A DNA stretch of 48,061 nt. Source: a bacterium (GTDB lineage Bacteria; Verrucomicrobiota; Verrucomicrobiia; Limisphaerales; UBA8199). The notes under the pieces are model-generated. The model saw nothing but the letters and a program-made list of their open reading frames with translations, was not told the DNA's origin and ran no database searches. Location of the stretch: assembly GCA_021784555.1 (NCBI GenBank), contig JAJYHY010000012.1, forward strand, positions 1-48,061, written 5' to 3'. Of this stretch, positions 40,477 to 48,061 are shown piece after piece (within the stretch, counting starts at the first letter, position 1; each line of letters opens with the position of its first letter). The translations under genes were made by a program, and so were the position numbers.

Positions 40477-43400
40477 ACCTCTCCAATTTCCGCTAGAGAC
40501 GCGGCGAGGCGGTCGCGCTTCGCCTTCCACTCGGCCAGGCGGGCCTGATGCTCGGCCAGGACGTGGGCTGGGGCCTTCTGAACGAATTGGGGGCTCTTCA
40601 ACTTTTGCTCTGCTTTTGCAACTTCCGCCTCCGCCTTGTCCAGTTCCTTCCGGAGCCGCGCCTTTTCGGCGGAGAGGTCGCGCAAGTCTTCGAGCGGCAG
40701 ATATAAATCGCCCAGATCGGAATGGACAGACGGCGTGCCCTTTGCCGGGGTATAATTCGGGTTGACCTCCAAGGCCTCCGCATTGAGCAGGAGCCTGAAA
40801 ACCGCCTGGTCATGGGAGGTCAACTCGCCGGCCGGCTTCATTACGAACTTGACCTTCTTGTTCGCCGGAAGGTTCGCTTCGCGGCGCAAGTTGCGGCCTT
40901 GGGTGACGAGGTCGTATTTGGCATCAACGGCGCTGAGGCAGGTGTCGTCGAGGCCGTAGAACTCGCGGAAATCTTCGTCGAGAGGCTTGGGCCAGGGCGC
41001 GAACATAATCGTCTGCCCGCCCTGGTTCGGCGGCATGTCCTCATGGTAGCCCATGCCGTGCCAAAGCTCTTCGGTAATGAAGGGCAAAAAGGGATGGAAC
41101 AGCCGCAGGGTGTGAGAAAGGACGAAATCAAGGACGGCCAGCGTGTTTGCTTTCCGGGCGATGTCACCGGCGTAGAGGGTGGCTTTGCTGGCCTCGACGT
41201 ACCAATCGCAATATTCGCTCCAAAAGAAGCGATAGAGGGTGTGCGTGGCCTCATTGAAGCGGTATTCCGTGAACGCGGACGATATCTCGCGAATGGCCTG
41301 GTCGAGCTTGAGCAGAATCCATCTGTCATCGCCAGTGAGCAGGCCCGGCTCGATTTCGCCCTGCACCTGGCCGCCTTGCATCTGGCGGAAGCGGCAGGCA
41401 TTCCAGAGCTTGTTGCAGAAATTACGTCCGAGTTCGACGTCCTTCTCATCAAAGAGCACGTCCTGGCCCAGAGGTGCGCTACGCATCGTCCCGAACCGGA
41501 GCGCGTCGGCCCCGTACTTGGCGATGAGTTCGAGCGGGTCGGGAGAGTTGCCCAGGCTCTTGCTCATCTTGCGGCCGAGTTTGTCGCGAATAATGCCGGT
41601 GAAATAGACATTTCGGAACGGCAAATCTCCCATGAATTCGTACCCGGCCATGATCATCCGAGCCACCCAAAAGAAAATAATGTCCGGGCCGGTGACCAGG
41701 TCGGTGGTGGGATAGAACTTCTTGAGGGTCTCAATGCACTCAGGCCAGCCCATCGTGGCAAACGGCCAGAGCCAGGAACTGAACCAAGTGTCGAGAACAT
41801 CCGGGTGTTGTTCCCAGCCTTCACCCGGCGATTCGATTTGACAGCGCGTAAAAGCGGGGTCGGCGTTGACATTCGAGACCAGATCAGCGAGAGTAATGCG
41901 CGAGCCTGATGCAGGCCGTGAGGTTTCGCTTTTCGGAGCGTGGGCCTCCGGAGACTTGTTACCGTCAGGCTCGTTTTGTTTGACCTTCCAGAGTAGCACG
42001 GTTTGATGGTCATCAAGGCGGAAATTCGGCGCAAAAACCTTGACACGGAACTTCACCCGGACGAACTGGTCGCCCAATTGCAGCGCGGCCAGGTACGTTT
42101 CCACCGCTTTGACGTCGTCGCTGGCGGGCGCGTGCGGTTCAACGGAAACGCGCACGGCATGGCGCAACAGTTCCGGGAGGGCCGGAACCAGTTTCACATT
42201 CGCGACGCCGAAGTTCGAGAAGGCGTGTTCCAAACTGGCCTTGTGAACCGTAATGGACTGCTGCGTGTCGAGGTTGAGAAAATCCTGGCCGATGATGCCT
42301 TGAGCCCGCGCAAAGGCGAACGCCGCCTGGCGCAACTCCTTGACGTTCACTCCGGCCAATTCCTCGCCGCGCAGCTTCGCGACCACCATCACGTGGCGCA
42401 ATCTTTTCCAGCCTTCGGAATACCACACCGGAATCCGGTGTCCCCACCAAAGCTGGCGGCTGATGCACCAGTCCTTGAGATTGTGCATCCAATGCGAGTA
42501 GGTCTTGGTCCAGCGGTCCGGGTGAAAGGTGATCTCGCCCCCCTCAACCGCCTTGGTCGAGCACTCGATGCTCGGGTACCTGAGGAACCACTGCTCGCTC
42601 AAATACGGCTCGATGGGGACATGGCTGCGCTGGCTGTAGCCCACGTTATGGACGTAGTCCTCGGTTTTCAACAGCAGGCCCTGCTCGGTTAGCTCTTCGA
42701 CCACGGCCTGGCGCGCCTCCATCCGATCCAGCCCGTCAAAATCCTCTCCCGCCTCCGCCGTCATGGAGCCGTCCGGCGCAATCACCACCGTCACCGGCAA
42801 TTTGTGGCGCAGGCCCATTTCATAATCGTTGGGGTCGTGGGCGGGGGTGACCTTCACGCAACCGGTGCCAAACTTCGGATCGACAAAGTCGTCGGCGATG
42901 ATTGGAATGGGCTTATTCCGAAGAGGCAACAGACAACGGCGGCCCACCAGATGCGTGAAACGCGGGTCGGAGGGATTCACCGCCACCGCTTCGTCTCCGA
43001 GCATGGTCTCAGGACGGGTCGTAGCCACGACAACGGCTTCGTTGGCCTTGGGCCGGCCTTGTTCATCGAGCAGGGGGTATTTGATGTACGAGAGGCTGCC
43101 CTTTTCCTCGATCATCTCGACTTCTTCGTCGGAGAGGGCGGTGCGGGCGCCGGGGTCCCAGTTCACCATGCGTTTGCCGCGGTAAATAAGGCCCTTGCGG
43201 TAGAGGTCCACGAACACTTTCTGCACGCAACGCGAATACTCCGGGTCCATCGTGAAGCGCTGGCGCTGCCAGTCGCAAGAGCAGCCCAGTTTCTGCAGTT
43301 GCTGGATGATGATGCCGCCGTGCTTTTCCTTCCACGCCCAAACGTGCTCCAGGAATTTCTCCCGGCCGAGGTCGTCCCGGTGCTTGATAAGGCCCTGTTT

Positions 43401-43694
43401 GCGGAGGGCCTTCTCGACCACCGTCTGCGTGGCGATACCGGCATGGTCGGTGCCCGGGAGCCAGAGCACTTCCTTGCCGTCCATCCGGGCTTTCCGGGCG
43501 AGGAGGTCCTGGATAGTGTTGTTAAGGACATGGCCCATGTGGAGCACGCCGGTGACATTGGGCGGCGGGATGACGATGGAATACGCGGGCTTGGCCGATT
43601 GCGGGTTCGCGGAAAAAAAGTGCTTATCCAGCCAGAATTGATACCATTTCGCCTCGGCCGCCTGGGGTTCATAAGCTTTTGAGATTTCGGACAT
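40473..43694 (-). CDS. valS: valyl-tRNA synthetase with an unusual internal insertion
   Basis: The protein has 1073 residues; most bacterial ValRS have about 880-950. The class I motifs are intact: PPPNVTGVLHMGH with HMGH at 52-55 and KMSKS at 709-713. The editing domain (about 200-350), DWCISRQLWWGHRIPVWY (408-425), DVLDTWFSSWLWPF and the C-terminal coiled coil (RLRKELDKAEAEVAKAEQKL) are normal. Between VWY and DVLDTWFSS, where relatives carry a short zinc-like or linker segment, about 195 residues are inserted (roughly 428-623). Within it, FLNLDTQQSITVHKASLEHA, VPALPELLRHAV and LGDQFVRVKFRVKVFA resemble an LPD3-type polyvalent-protein domain. The gene heads the set valS-transglutaminase-phosphatase. 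Confidence 0.95.
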   Translation of the reverse strand: MSEISKAYEPQAAEAKWYQFWLDKHFFSANPQSAKPAYSIVIPPPNVTGVLHMGHVLNNTIQDLLARKARMDGKEVLWLPGTDHAGIATQTVVEKALRKQGLIKHRDDLGREKFLEHVWAWKEKHGGIIIQQLQKLGCSCDWQRQRFTMDPEYSRCVQKVFVDLYRKGLIYRGKRMVNWDPGARTALSDEEVEMIEEKGSLSYIKYPLLDEQGRPKANEAVVVATTRPETMLGDEAVAVNPSDPRFTHLVGRRCLLPLRNKPIPIIADDFVDPKFGTGCVKVTPAHDPNDYEMGLRHKLPVTVVIAPDGSMTAEAGEDFDGLDRMEARQAVVEELTEQGLLLKTEDYVHNVGYSQRSHVPIEPYLSEQWFLRYPSIECSTKAVEGGEITFHPDRWTKTYSHWMHNLKDWCISRQLWWGHRIPVWYSEGWKRLRHVMVVAKLRGEELAGVNVKELRQAAFAFARAQGIIGQDFLNLDTQQSITVHKASLEHAFSNFGVANVKLVPALPELLRHAVRVSVEPHAPASDDVKAVETYLAALQLGDQFVRVKFRVKVFAPNFRLDDHQTVLLWKVKQNEPDGNKSPEAHAPKSETSRPASGSRITLADLVSNVNADPAFTRCQIESPGEGWEQHPDVLDTWFSSWLWPFATMGWPECIETLKKFYPTTDLVTGPDIIFFWVARMIMAGYEFMGDLPFRNVYFTGIIRDKLGRKMSKSLGNSPDPLELIAKYGADALRFGTMRSAPLGQDVLFDEKDVELGRNFCNKLWNACRFRQMQGGQVQGEIEPGLLTGDDRWILLKLDQAIREISSAFTEYRFNEATHTLYRFFWSEYCDWYVEASKATLYAGDIARKANTLAVLDFVLSHTLRLFHPFLPFITEELWHGMGYHEDMPPNQGGQTIMFAPWPKPLDEDFREFYGLDDTCLSAVDAKYDLVTQGRNLRREANLPANKKVKFVMKPAGELTSHDQAVFRLLLNAEALEVNPNYTPAKGTPSVHSDLGDLYLPLEDLRDLSAEKARLRKELDKAEAEVAKAEQKLKSPQFVQKAPAHVLAEHQARLAEWKAKRDRLAASLAEIGEV

Positions 43695-43740
43695 AAAAAC
43701 GGCGTAACTGCTCAGCTCAAGCCGGCTGACGCGGGCGATG

Positions 43741-43806
43741 GGAGCGCGGACACCTTCGTGCGCGTCTCCAGAAAGCCGCAGTCGCGGACGAGGGCGTCCG
43801 CGCTCC
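43741..43806 (-). repeat. stem repeat (copy 2) after the cimA stop codon
   Basis: Read on the minus strand it matches copy 1 at 32180-32245, including the preceding CAGGTGGTGACGGG and the loop CTGGAGACGCG. Its second arm has several mismatches. It begins 30 bases after the cimA stop, so in both places the repeat is 3' of a gene in the same orientation. Confidence 0.8.
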
Positions 43807-43835
43807 CGTCACCACCTGGGCAGTTACAAAGCGGT

Positions 43836-45410
43836 TTAGTCGCGCAGCAGCGCATACTCCATGCTATCCACCAGCGCCGCCAGGCTGGCTTCAATGATGT
43901 TCTCGCTCACCCCGACCGTCCCCCATTCCCGCTTGCCGTCGGTGGATTCAATGAGCACCCGGGTTTTGGCGGCCGTGCCATCCGTGCCGCCGAGGACGCG
44001 GACTTTGTAATCGACCAGCTTGACCTTCTTAAGCTGCGGATAAATGCGGACCAGGGCCTCTCGGAGGGCGTTATCCAGCGCGTTGACCGGGCCGTCGCCG
44101 AAACTGGTGGCGGTGGCCTCCATGCCGGTTTTGGAATCTACCACCACGTCCACGCTGGCCTGGCACATCGGAAAGCGCGTGCCGATACCGCCGTTCATGG
44201 AGACCAGGTAGCTCTGGACCTTGACGTGACTGACCGACGGACTGAGGGTTTTTCGGATAAGCAAGGCCAGCGAGCCTTCGGCGGCCTCGAACTCAAAACC
44301 GCGGCTCTCCAGGTCCTTGACTTTGGCCAGGATCGTCTTGAGCTCCGGGGACTCCGTGCTCAACGGAATATCGAGTTCCCTGGCCTTGGCCAGAATATTA
44401 CTCCGACCGGACATGTCGCTGACGAGCACGCGGCGCAGGTTGCCGACCGATTCGGGCTTAATGTGTTCATAGCTGTTGGCGACGCGCTCAACGGCGTGGG
44501 CGTGCATGCCCCCCTTGTGCGCAAACGCGGCGGCGCCGACCCAGGGCTGGCGCGGATCGGGTTTGAGGTTGGCGATTTCGTCCACGAAGTGGGATAGGTC
44601 CCGCAGTTTAGGCAGGGAATCCTTCGGCACGCATTGCCGGCCCATCTTCAGCGCCAGCGTGGGGATGACGCTCACGAGGTTGCAATTGCCAGTGCGTTCG
44701 CCGTAGCCGTTAATGGTGCCCTGCACGTGCATCGCTCCGGCCTCAACCGCGGCAATGGCGTTGGCGAGGCCGAAGCCGCAGTCGTTGTGGGTGTGGATAC
44801 CGATAGGCTTGGCAAGCTTGCTCTTGGCCAAGGCCGTGATGCGGCTGATCTCGCACGGCAAAGAGCCGCCATTGGTATCACAGAGGACAATCGCGTCCGC
44901 GCCCGCCTCCTCAGCCGCCTGCCACGTGGCTAAGGCATATTCCGGTTCGCTCTTGCAGCCGTCGAACGAATGCTCCGCATCGTAGAAGACGGTTTTGCCG
45001 TGGTCTTTAAAGAACCGGATGGTGTCCGCTATCATGGCCAGGTTCTCTTCCGGTTTGGCGCGCAGGACTTCAGTGACGTGCAGAAGCCAAGTCTTGCCCA
45101 CAATTGTGACCACTGGCGTCTCGGCCTCCAGCAGCATCCGCATCAGCTCATCCTCCTCCACCGGCACGCCCTTGCGACGGGTCATGCTAAATGCCGCCAA
45201 TTTCGCCTGCTTGAACTTGCGGCGTTTGGCTTCGGTAAAAAATGCCATGTCCTTGGGGTTGCTCCCCGGCCAGCCCCCTTCGATGTAATGAATCCCGAAG
45301 GCATCCAGTTTGTCGGCAATCCGCAGCTTGTCCATCACCGAGAAATTGATCCCTTCGCCCTGGCTGCCATCGCGCAGGGTGGTGTCATATAATTCGACTT
45401 CGGGCTTCAT
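43836..45410 (-). CDS. cimA: (R)-citramalate synthase
   Basis: From the ATG at 45410 the protein has 524 residues. The start MKPEVELYDTTLRDGSQGEG is the family's usual one and carries the metal-binding Asp of the LRDG motif; an extension to 45644 is not supported. The TIM barrel continues with IHTHNDCGFGLANAI (the HxH metal site), AGAMHVQGTINGYGERTGNC and KGGMHAHAV. The C-terminal LeuA-type regulatory domain (about 385-520) has RFPMCQASVDVVVDSK. CimA joins acetyl-CoA and pyruvate to give citramalate for threonine-independent isoleucine synthesis. The DGSQGEGINFS form favours CimA over 2-isopropylmalate synthase. It is separated from valS by a repeat element. Confidence 0.92.
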   Translation of the reverse strand: MKPEVELYDTTLRDGSQGEGINFSVMDKLRIADKLDAFGIHYIEGGWPGSNPKDMAFFTEAKRRKFKQAKLAAFSMTRRKGVPVEEDELMRMLLEAETPVVTIVGKTWLLHVTEVLRAKPEENLAMIADTIRFFKDHGKTVFYDAEHSFDGCKSEPEYALATWQAAEEAGADAIVLCDTNGGSLPCEISRITALAKSKLAKPIGIHTHNDCGFGLANAIAAVEAGAMHVQGTINGYGERTGNCNLVSVIPTLALKMGRQCVPKDSLPKLRDLSHFVDEIANLKPDPRQPWVGAAAFAHKGGMHAHAVERVANSYEHIKPESVGNLRRVLVSDMSGRSNILAKARELDIPLSTESPELKTILAKVKDLESRGFEFEAAEGSLALLIRKTLSPSVSHVKVQSYLVSMNGGIGTRFPMCQASVDVVVDSKTGMEATATSFGDGPVNALDNALREALVRIYPQLKKVKLVDYKVRVLGGTDGTAAKTRVLIESTDGKREWGTVGVSENIIEASLAALVDSMEYALLRD

Positions 45411-45531
45411 AAATTCCCGCAAAGGCGGGATGGAACATGTACGACAACGATGCCCCGTTTGCAAAGCCCAAAACACACGAGCCGTCGTCTCCGTGCGTGA
45501 CAAACCTCGGCGCAAGCGGTGGTCTTGGCTA

Positions 45532-45897
45532 GTGGCAGACGTTTTCACCAAGCAGAAGCGTTCCCAGGTAATGGCCGCAATACGTTCCGCTGGCAATCTG
45601 GAGACCGAAGTCAGGCTCGCCGCCATCCTCCGGGCTGCGCGCATCAGCGGTTGGCGCAGACAGCAGCCCGTCCATGGCCACCCTGATTTCGTGTTTCGGC
45701 GCCAGCGTGTAGCGGTGTTCGTCGATGGTTGTTTCTGGCACGGCTGCCCAAGGCACGGGCGGCGTCCAGGTGCAAATCGCAGCTACTGGATTCCGAAGCT
45801 TTCCCGCAACAAGGCTAGGGACAAGGCAGTAACCAGGAGGCTGCGAATGGCCGGGCGGACGGTGGTACGGCTTTGGGAGCACCACCTCCAGCGCTAA
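45532..45897 (+). CDS. vsr: very short patch repair (Vsr) endonuclease
   Basis: From a GTG at 45532 the protein has 121 residues; this start gives VADVFTKQKRSQVMAAIRSA, the standard Vsr beginning, while the ATG at 45574 would cut it. Catalytic motifs are present: HPDFVF (the Asp51-type site), VAVFVDGCFWHGCPRH, and the end VVRLWEHHL. Vsr nicks 5' of the T in T:G mismatches that arise from deaminated 5-methylcytosine and normally sits beside a Dcm-type methylase. Here only the end of such a gene remains, just downstream. Confidence 0.92.
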   Translation: MADVFTKQKRSQVMAAIRSAGNLETEVRLAAILRAARISGWRRQQPVHGHPDFVFRRQRVAVFVDGCFWHGCPRHGRRPGANRSYWIPKLSRNKARDKAVTRRLRMAGRTVVRLWEHHLQR

Positions 45898-45971
45898 GAG
45901 GCGGTCGTCGCCAGAATCAGACGGGCTTTGGGACAGAATTCGTGCTCGCCTCCGCGAGGGCGGTCCGCTAG

Positions 45972-46130
45972 CGTGAGGATGGATTGCCGAGGCTGACTGT
46001 CAGGATGGTGGCGCGGATCCAGAGCTTTCCCGATGATTGGCGCTTCGAGGGAGGGAAAACCGCGGCCTACCGGCAGGTTGGAAACGCTTTCCCGCCGCTG
46101 GTTGCCAGGGCCGTCGGCTTGGCCATACGT
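45972..46130 (+). pseudogene. C-terminal remnant of a C5-cytosine DNA methyltransferase
   Basis: In the frame from a TAG near 45966 the sequence reads [20 protein letters not shown] and then [20 protein letters not shown], which are motifs IX-X of the Dcm family. The catalytic Pro-Cys motif and the target-recognition region are missing. About 55 codons remain. The gene order vsr-dcm tail is what a large internal deletion of an R-M locus would leave. Confidence 0.8.
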
Positions 46131-46149
46131 ACACCCCCAGTAAGATGCC

Positions 46150-47067
46150 ATGTCAATTCAAGACAAACCAAAAGGACGGCAAGGCTCCAAGAAGATGATC
46201 CTGAAGTTCTTGCTCCACAACATTGGCCGCGTCATCGACAGCCACGAGCTTCAAAGAGCTTCGGGATACGCCGCGGAGTGGGGTCGGCGTCTCAGGGAGC
46301 CTCGCGACGAAGAGGGCTACCAAATTCTGTCGCACAAGGACCGAGCGGATCTCAAACCGGGCCAGTACTTCCTGGCGGCTGAAAAGCGCCGTCCTGCCTT
46401 TGGACGCGCCATCTCCAAAGAGGCACGGGCGCAGGTCCCTGAGCGCAACGGCTGTACGTGCCAGATGTGCGGTCTAGCGGCCGGCGACCTTGACCCATCC
46501 AACCCCAGCCGCACCATCCGTCTCACGATGGGCCATATCATCGACAAGTCCAAAGGCGGCGACGATTCCCCCGCCAATCTGCGCGCGCTCTGCACAAACT
46601 GCAACGAGGGGCTGCCGAATGCCGCATTGCCTAAGCTGGACAGGATTTGGCCCTTATCCCAGGTCAGGCGCGCCCCGAAACGCGACCAGTTTCATGACGA
46701 AACACAGCGGCAGCAGCGTGAGAAAGAATCGTCCAGTCACCTGCAAACTCGGAGACAGTGCTGCAAAAGTCATTGGCAATTCTCCTTTTGGACAATGCCA
46801 ATCTCAGAAGCTCCGCATTCGCCTTGGCATCCGCGGAGCACGCTGGTACCAGCCGCAGCAGCCCCGGCTACCGAGGTGTTGGCGGCACACTCTCGCCGCT
46901 CTCCCCGAAAGCAACGGTCACCCAAGCGCATTTTTCTCTGGCGCTCCAACCCCGCGCTAAGGCCCGGTGGAGCGGCTATCATTTACACAACGTATTCACC
47001 AGTTGCTATCTGCATACATCATGTGATGATGCCTTTGTGGCCACAAACTGCCAAAACCAAGCCCTGA
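46150..47067 (+). CDS. HNH endonuclease with a disrupted C-terminus
   Basis: The frame runs 305 residues, but only about the first 175 look like the original protein. A helical N-terminal domain ([40 protein letters not shown]) precedes an HNH zinc-finger nuclease: [12 protein letters not shown], then [15 protein letters not shown] and [12 protein letters not shown], with the usual Cys pairs, the catalytic His and Asn. Relatives end soon after RRAPKRDQ with a short helix; here the frame instead continues into low-complexity sequence, so a frameshift near 46690 is likely. With vsr and the methylase remnant it forms a restriction locus. Nuclease activity may survive. Confidence 0.75.
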   Translation: MSIQDKPKGRQGSKKMILKFLLHNIGRVIDSHELQRASGYAAEWGRRLREPRDEEGYQILSHKDRADLKPGQYFLAAEKRRPAFGRAISKEARAQVPERNGCTCQMCGLAAGDLDPSNPSRTIRLTMGHIIDKSKGGDDSPANLRALCTNCNEGLPNAALPKLDRIWPLSQVRRAPKRDQFHDETQRQQREKESSSHLQTRRQCCKSHWQFSFWTMPISEAPHSPWHPRSTLVPAAAAPATEVLAAHSRRSPRKQRSPKRIFLWRSNPALRPGGAAIIYTTYSPVAICIHHVMMPLWPQTAKTKP

Positions 47068-47127
47068 GCCGCGCCCGCGAGCTGGGAGTGCTCCGCCCGC
47101 GCGACCTGAAATCCATCGGCGTCGAGG
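47058..47127 (+). pseudogene. AbiEi-type antitoxin N-terminal fragment
   Basis: The sequence [20 protein letters not shown] matches the winged-helix start of AbiEi-type antitoxins and related transcription regulators (GVLRxRDL). It has no start codon of its own and continues into non-matching sequence, so only a fragment of about 23 codons is left. Confidence 0.5.
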
Positions 47128-47185
47128 CCGACGCCAGCCCTCTCGGCAAAGCATTTGGCAGGGGGCGGAGATGTTTTCACGCGCT

Positions 47186-48061
47186 TCAAGGATGCACCGC
47201 CGCCCGGTAAAACCGGGCATTGGCGCCCTGGAGCGGCCTGTCCAGGATTCGACTCATCGGCCCTGCCGTGATGAAGTTGGTCAGCGCCTGCCACTTTGCG
47301 TTGGCACCGAGGGTGTCCGAGTAATCGATCCCGAAGCGGGTGCCGCTGGGCGCGGCAACGGACATAAGCGCCGTTCCATAGGTCAAGCTCATGTCGAACA
47401 TAGCAGCGACCGCGGAAGCGGTAGCCACCGTGCCAACGGCGTTGCGCGCGGCCACGGTGTATCGCCCCGCGTTCGCTGCGTTCATGCCAGGCAGAGTGTA
47501 GGTGGCGTTGGTTGCGCCGGAAATGGCCATTCCGTCATGCCACCATTGGTAACTCAGTGGGCCGCCGCCGCTGATCTGCATTCCCATGCCCAAGACTTCC
47601 CCCGGCCCGCCAATCTGCGTCGAAGGCCCCGAGACCCCGGTGATCGGCGTCGAAACCGGAGTCAGCAGAAAGCCATTGGTGTGTCCGCCATACATGCCCC
47701 AGCCAACGATTTGGCCCGAGGCGTTGATGCCGCGCGCAACCATGAGTTCCCAGCCGCTGTTGGTTGGGATCAGGTTGTTCAAATCCATCATATACGTCAT
47801 CGCGCCCAGGGCGTTGGTCACCATGAAGGCGTGAAAGGCGCCGTCGGCCAGTTGGGACGAGCCAACCACCGTTCCGGCATCGTCGATACAGTAGGCCACG
47901 CTGTTGCTGCCGCCCAAGGCTCCCAGGTTCACATTGAGCCGCCCGCCCATCATCCCGCCGGGGCCGGACACAAAGGCGTGGTAACTCCCACCCGAGCCTG
48001 CCGCCTGGCCGGCGGTCGTGCCCAGGTCATTGACGGACCAGGATTGTCCGCCGACTTCACC
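47186..48061 (-). CDS. secreted HAF-repeat / Ig-like protein, 5' part outside the window
   Basis: The frame is open from the right edge to the TGA at 47186-47188 and gives 291 residues of the C-terminal part. HAF-type repeats come first (SWSVNDLGTTAGQAAG, SYHAFV, then SVAYCIDDAGTVVGSSQ and INASGQIVGWG), followed by an Ig-like domain (GPLSYQWWHDGMAISGAT, NAGRYTVAARNAVGTV) and the final RFYRAAVHP, a typical end of secreted verrucomicrobial proteins. Met and Gly are frequent in the first part. It is presumably extracellular; no enzymatic motif is present. Confidence 0.8.
   Translation of the reverse strand, partial: GEVGGQSWSVNDLGTTAGQAAGSGGSYHAFVSGPGGMMGGRLNVNLGALGGSNSVAYCIDDAGTVVGSSQLADGAFHAFMVTNALGAMTYMMDLNNLIPTNSGWELMVARGINASGQIVGWGMYGGHTNGFLLTPVSTPITGVSGPSTQIGGPGEVLGMGMQISGGGPLSYQWWHDGMAISGATNATYTLPGMNAANAGRYTVAARNAVGTVATASAVAAMFDMSLTYGTALMSVAAPSGTRFGIDYSDTLGANAKWQALTNFITAGPMSRILDRPLQGANARFYRAAVHP

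Noticed and set aside
45411..45644. N-terminal extension of citramalate synthase
   Set aside because: The extra ~78 residues are Arg/Thr/Ser-rich and unrelated to the family; the standard start is at 45410.

Overview
The window is high-GC bacterial DNA. Gene content and style suggest Verrucomicrobiota, most likely the Pedosphaera/Limisphaera group. This is inferred from secreted proteins ending in a 'FFRI/RFYR' tail, HAF-type repeat proteins, ECF sigma factors, PocR-AraC regulators and abundant intergenic palindromes; no rRNA or marker phylogeny was available. I found no tRNA, rRNA or CRISPR array.

Positions 1-21,400 form an accessory, metal-stress-like island. It starts with a PocR/AraC regulator, then small Cys/His-rich exported proteins, an ECF sigma factor (2140-2961), a truncated glycogen-binding-like protein, remnants of an MtaB-type methanol:corrinoid methyltransferase, Cys-less thioredoxin-fold proteins, and a complete HME-RND efflux system of the copper/silver (CusCBA) type (9420-16361). 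A RelE/ParE-type toxin-antitoxin pair sits antisense between cusB and cusA. A CPA2 cation/proton antiporter and a CnrY-CnrX-CnrH-like operon (19385-20833: anti-sigma, periplasmic metal sensor, ECF sigma) follow. A near-identical promoter motif recurs through the island: GAGGGAT, then CGTA(A) 21-22 bases after its start. It precedes most of the small exported genes and the efflux operon. This looks like a local ECF regulon spread by duplication of promoter cassettes. Three promoter-bearing genes encode an apparently undescribed group of small exported proteins built on the motif (D)GI(T)ASPRxRxxL and ending in APLK.

Positions 21,400-34,000 are mixed chromosomal content: an RRM protein, a repeat-built secreted protein, an FmdB zinc ribbon, a DUF4041/T5orf172 protein, uvrB, a HEPN pair, an NmrA-like oxidoreductase and a RACo-type corrinoid activator. 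The RACo gene, the MtaB relics and the PocR regulator together hint at present or past corrinoid-dependent methyl metabolism. A nested, non-coding palindromic element lies at 34,053-34,705.

Positions 35,200-45,400 are largely housekeeping: a nucleotidyltransferase-galactokinase-like fusion on the plus strand, then on the minus strand cimA, and the overlapping set valS-transglutaminase-inositol monophosphatase. The valyl-tRNA synthetase carries an unusual insertion of about 195 residues that resembles a phage/mobile-element polyvalent-protein domain (LPD3-like). Positions 45,500-47,150 are a decayed restriction/defence patch (intact vsr, last ~55 codons of a cytosine methyltransferase, an HNH endonuclease, an AbiEi-like fragment). 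The window ends in a secreted HAF-repeat protein that runs off the right edge.
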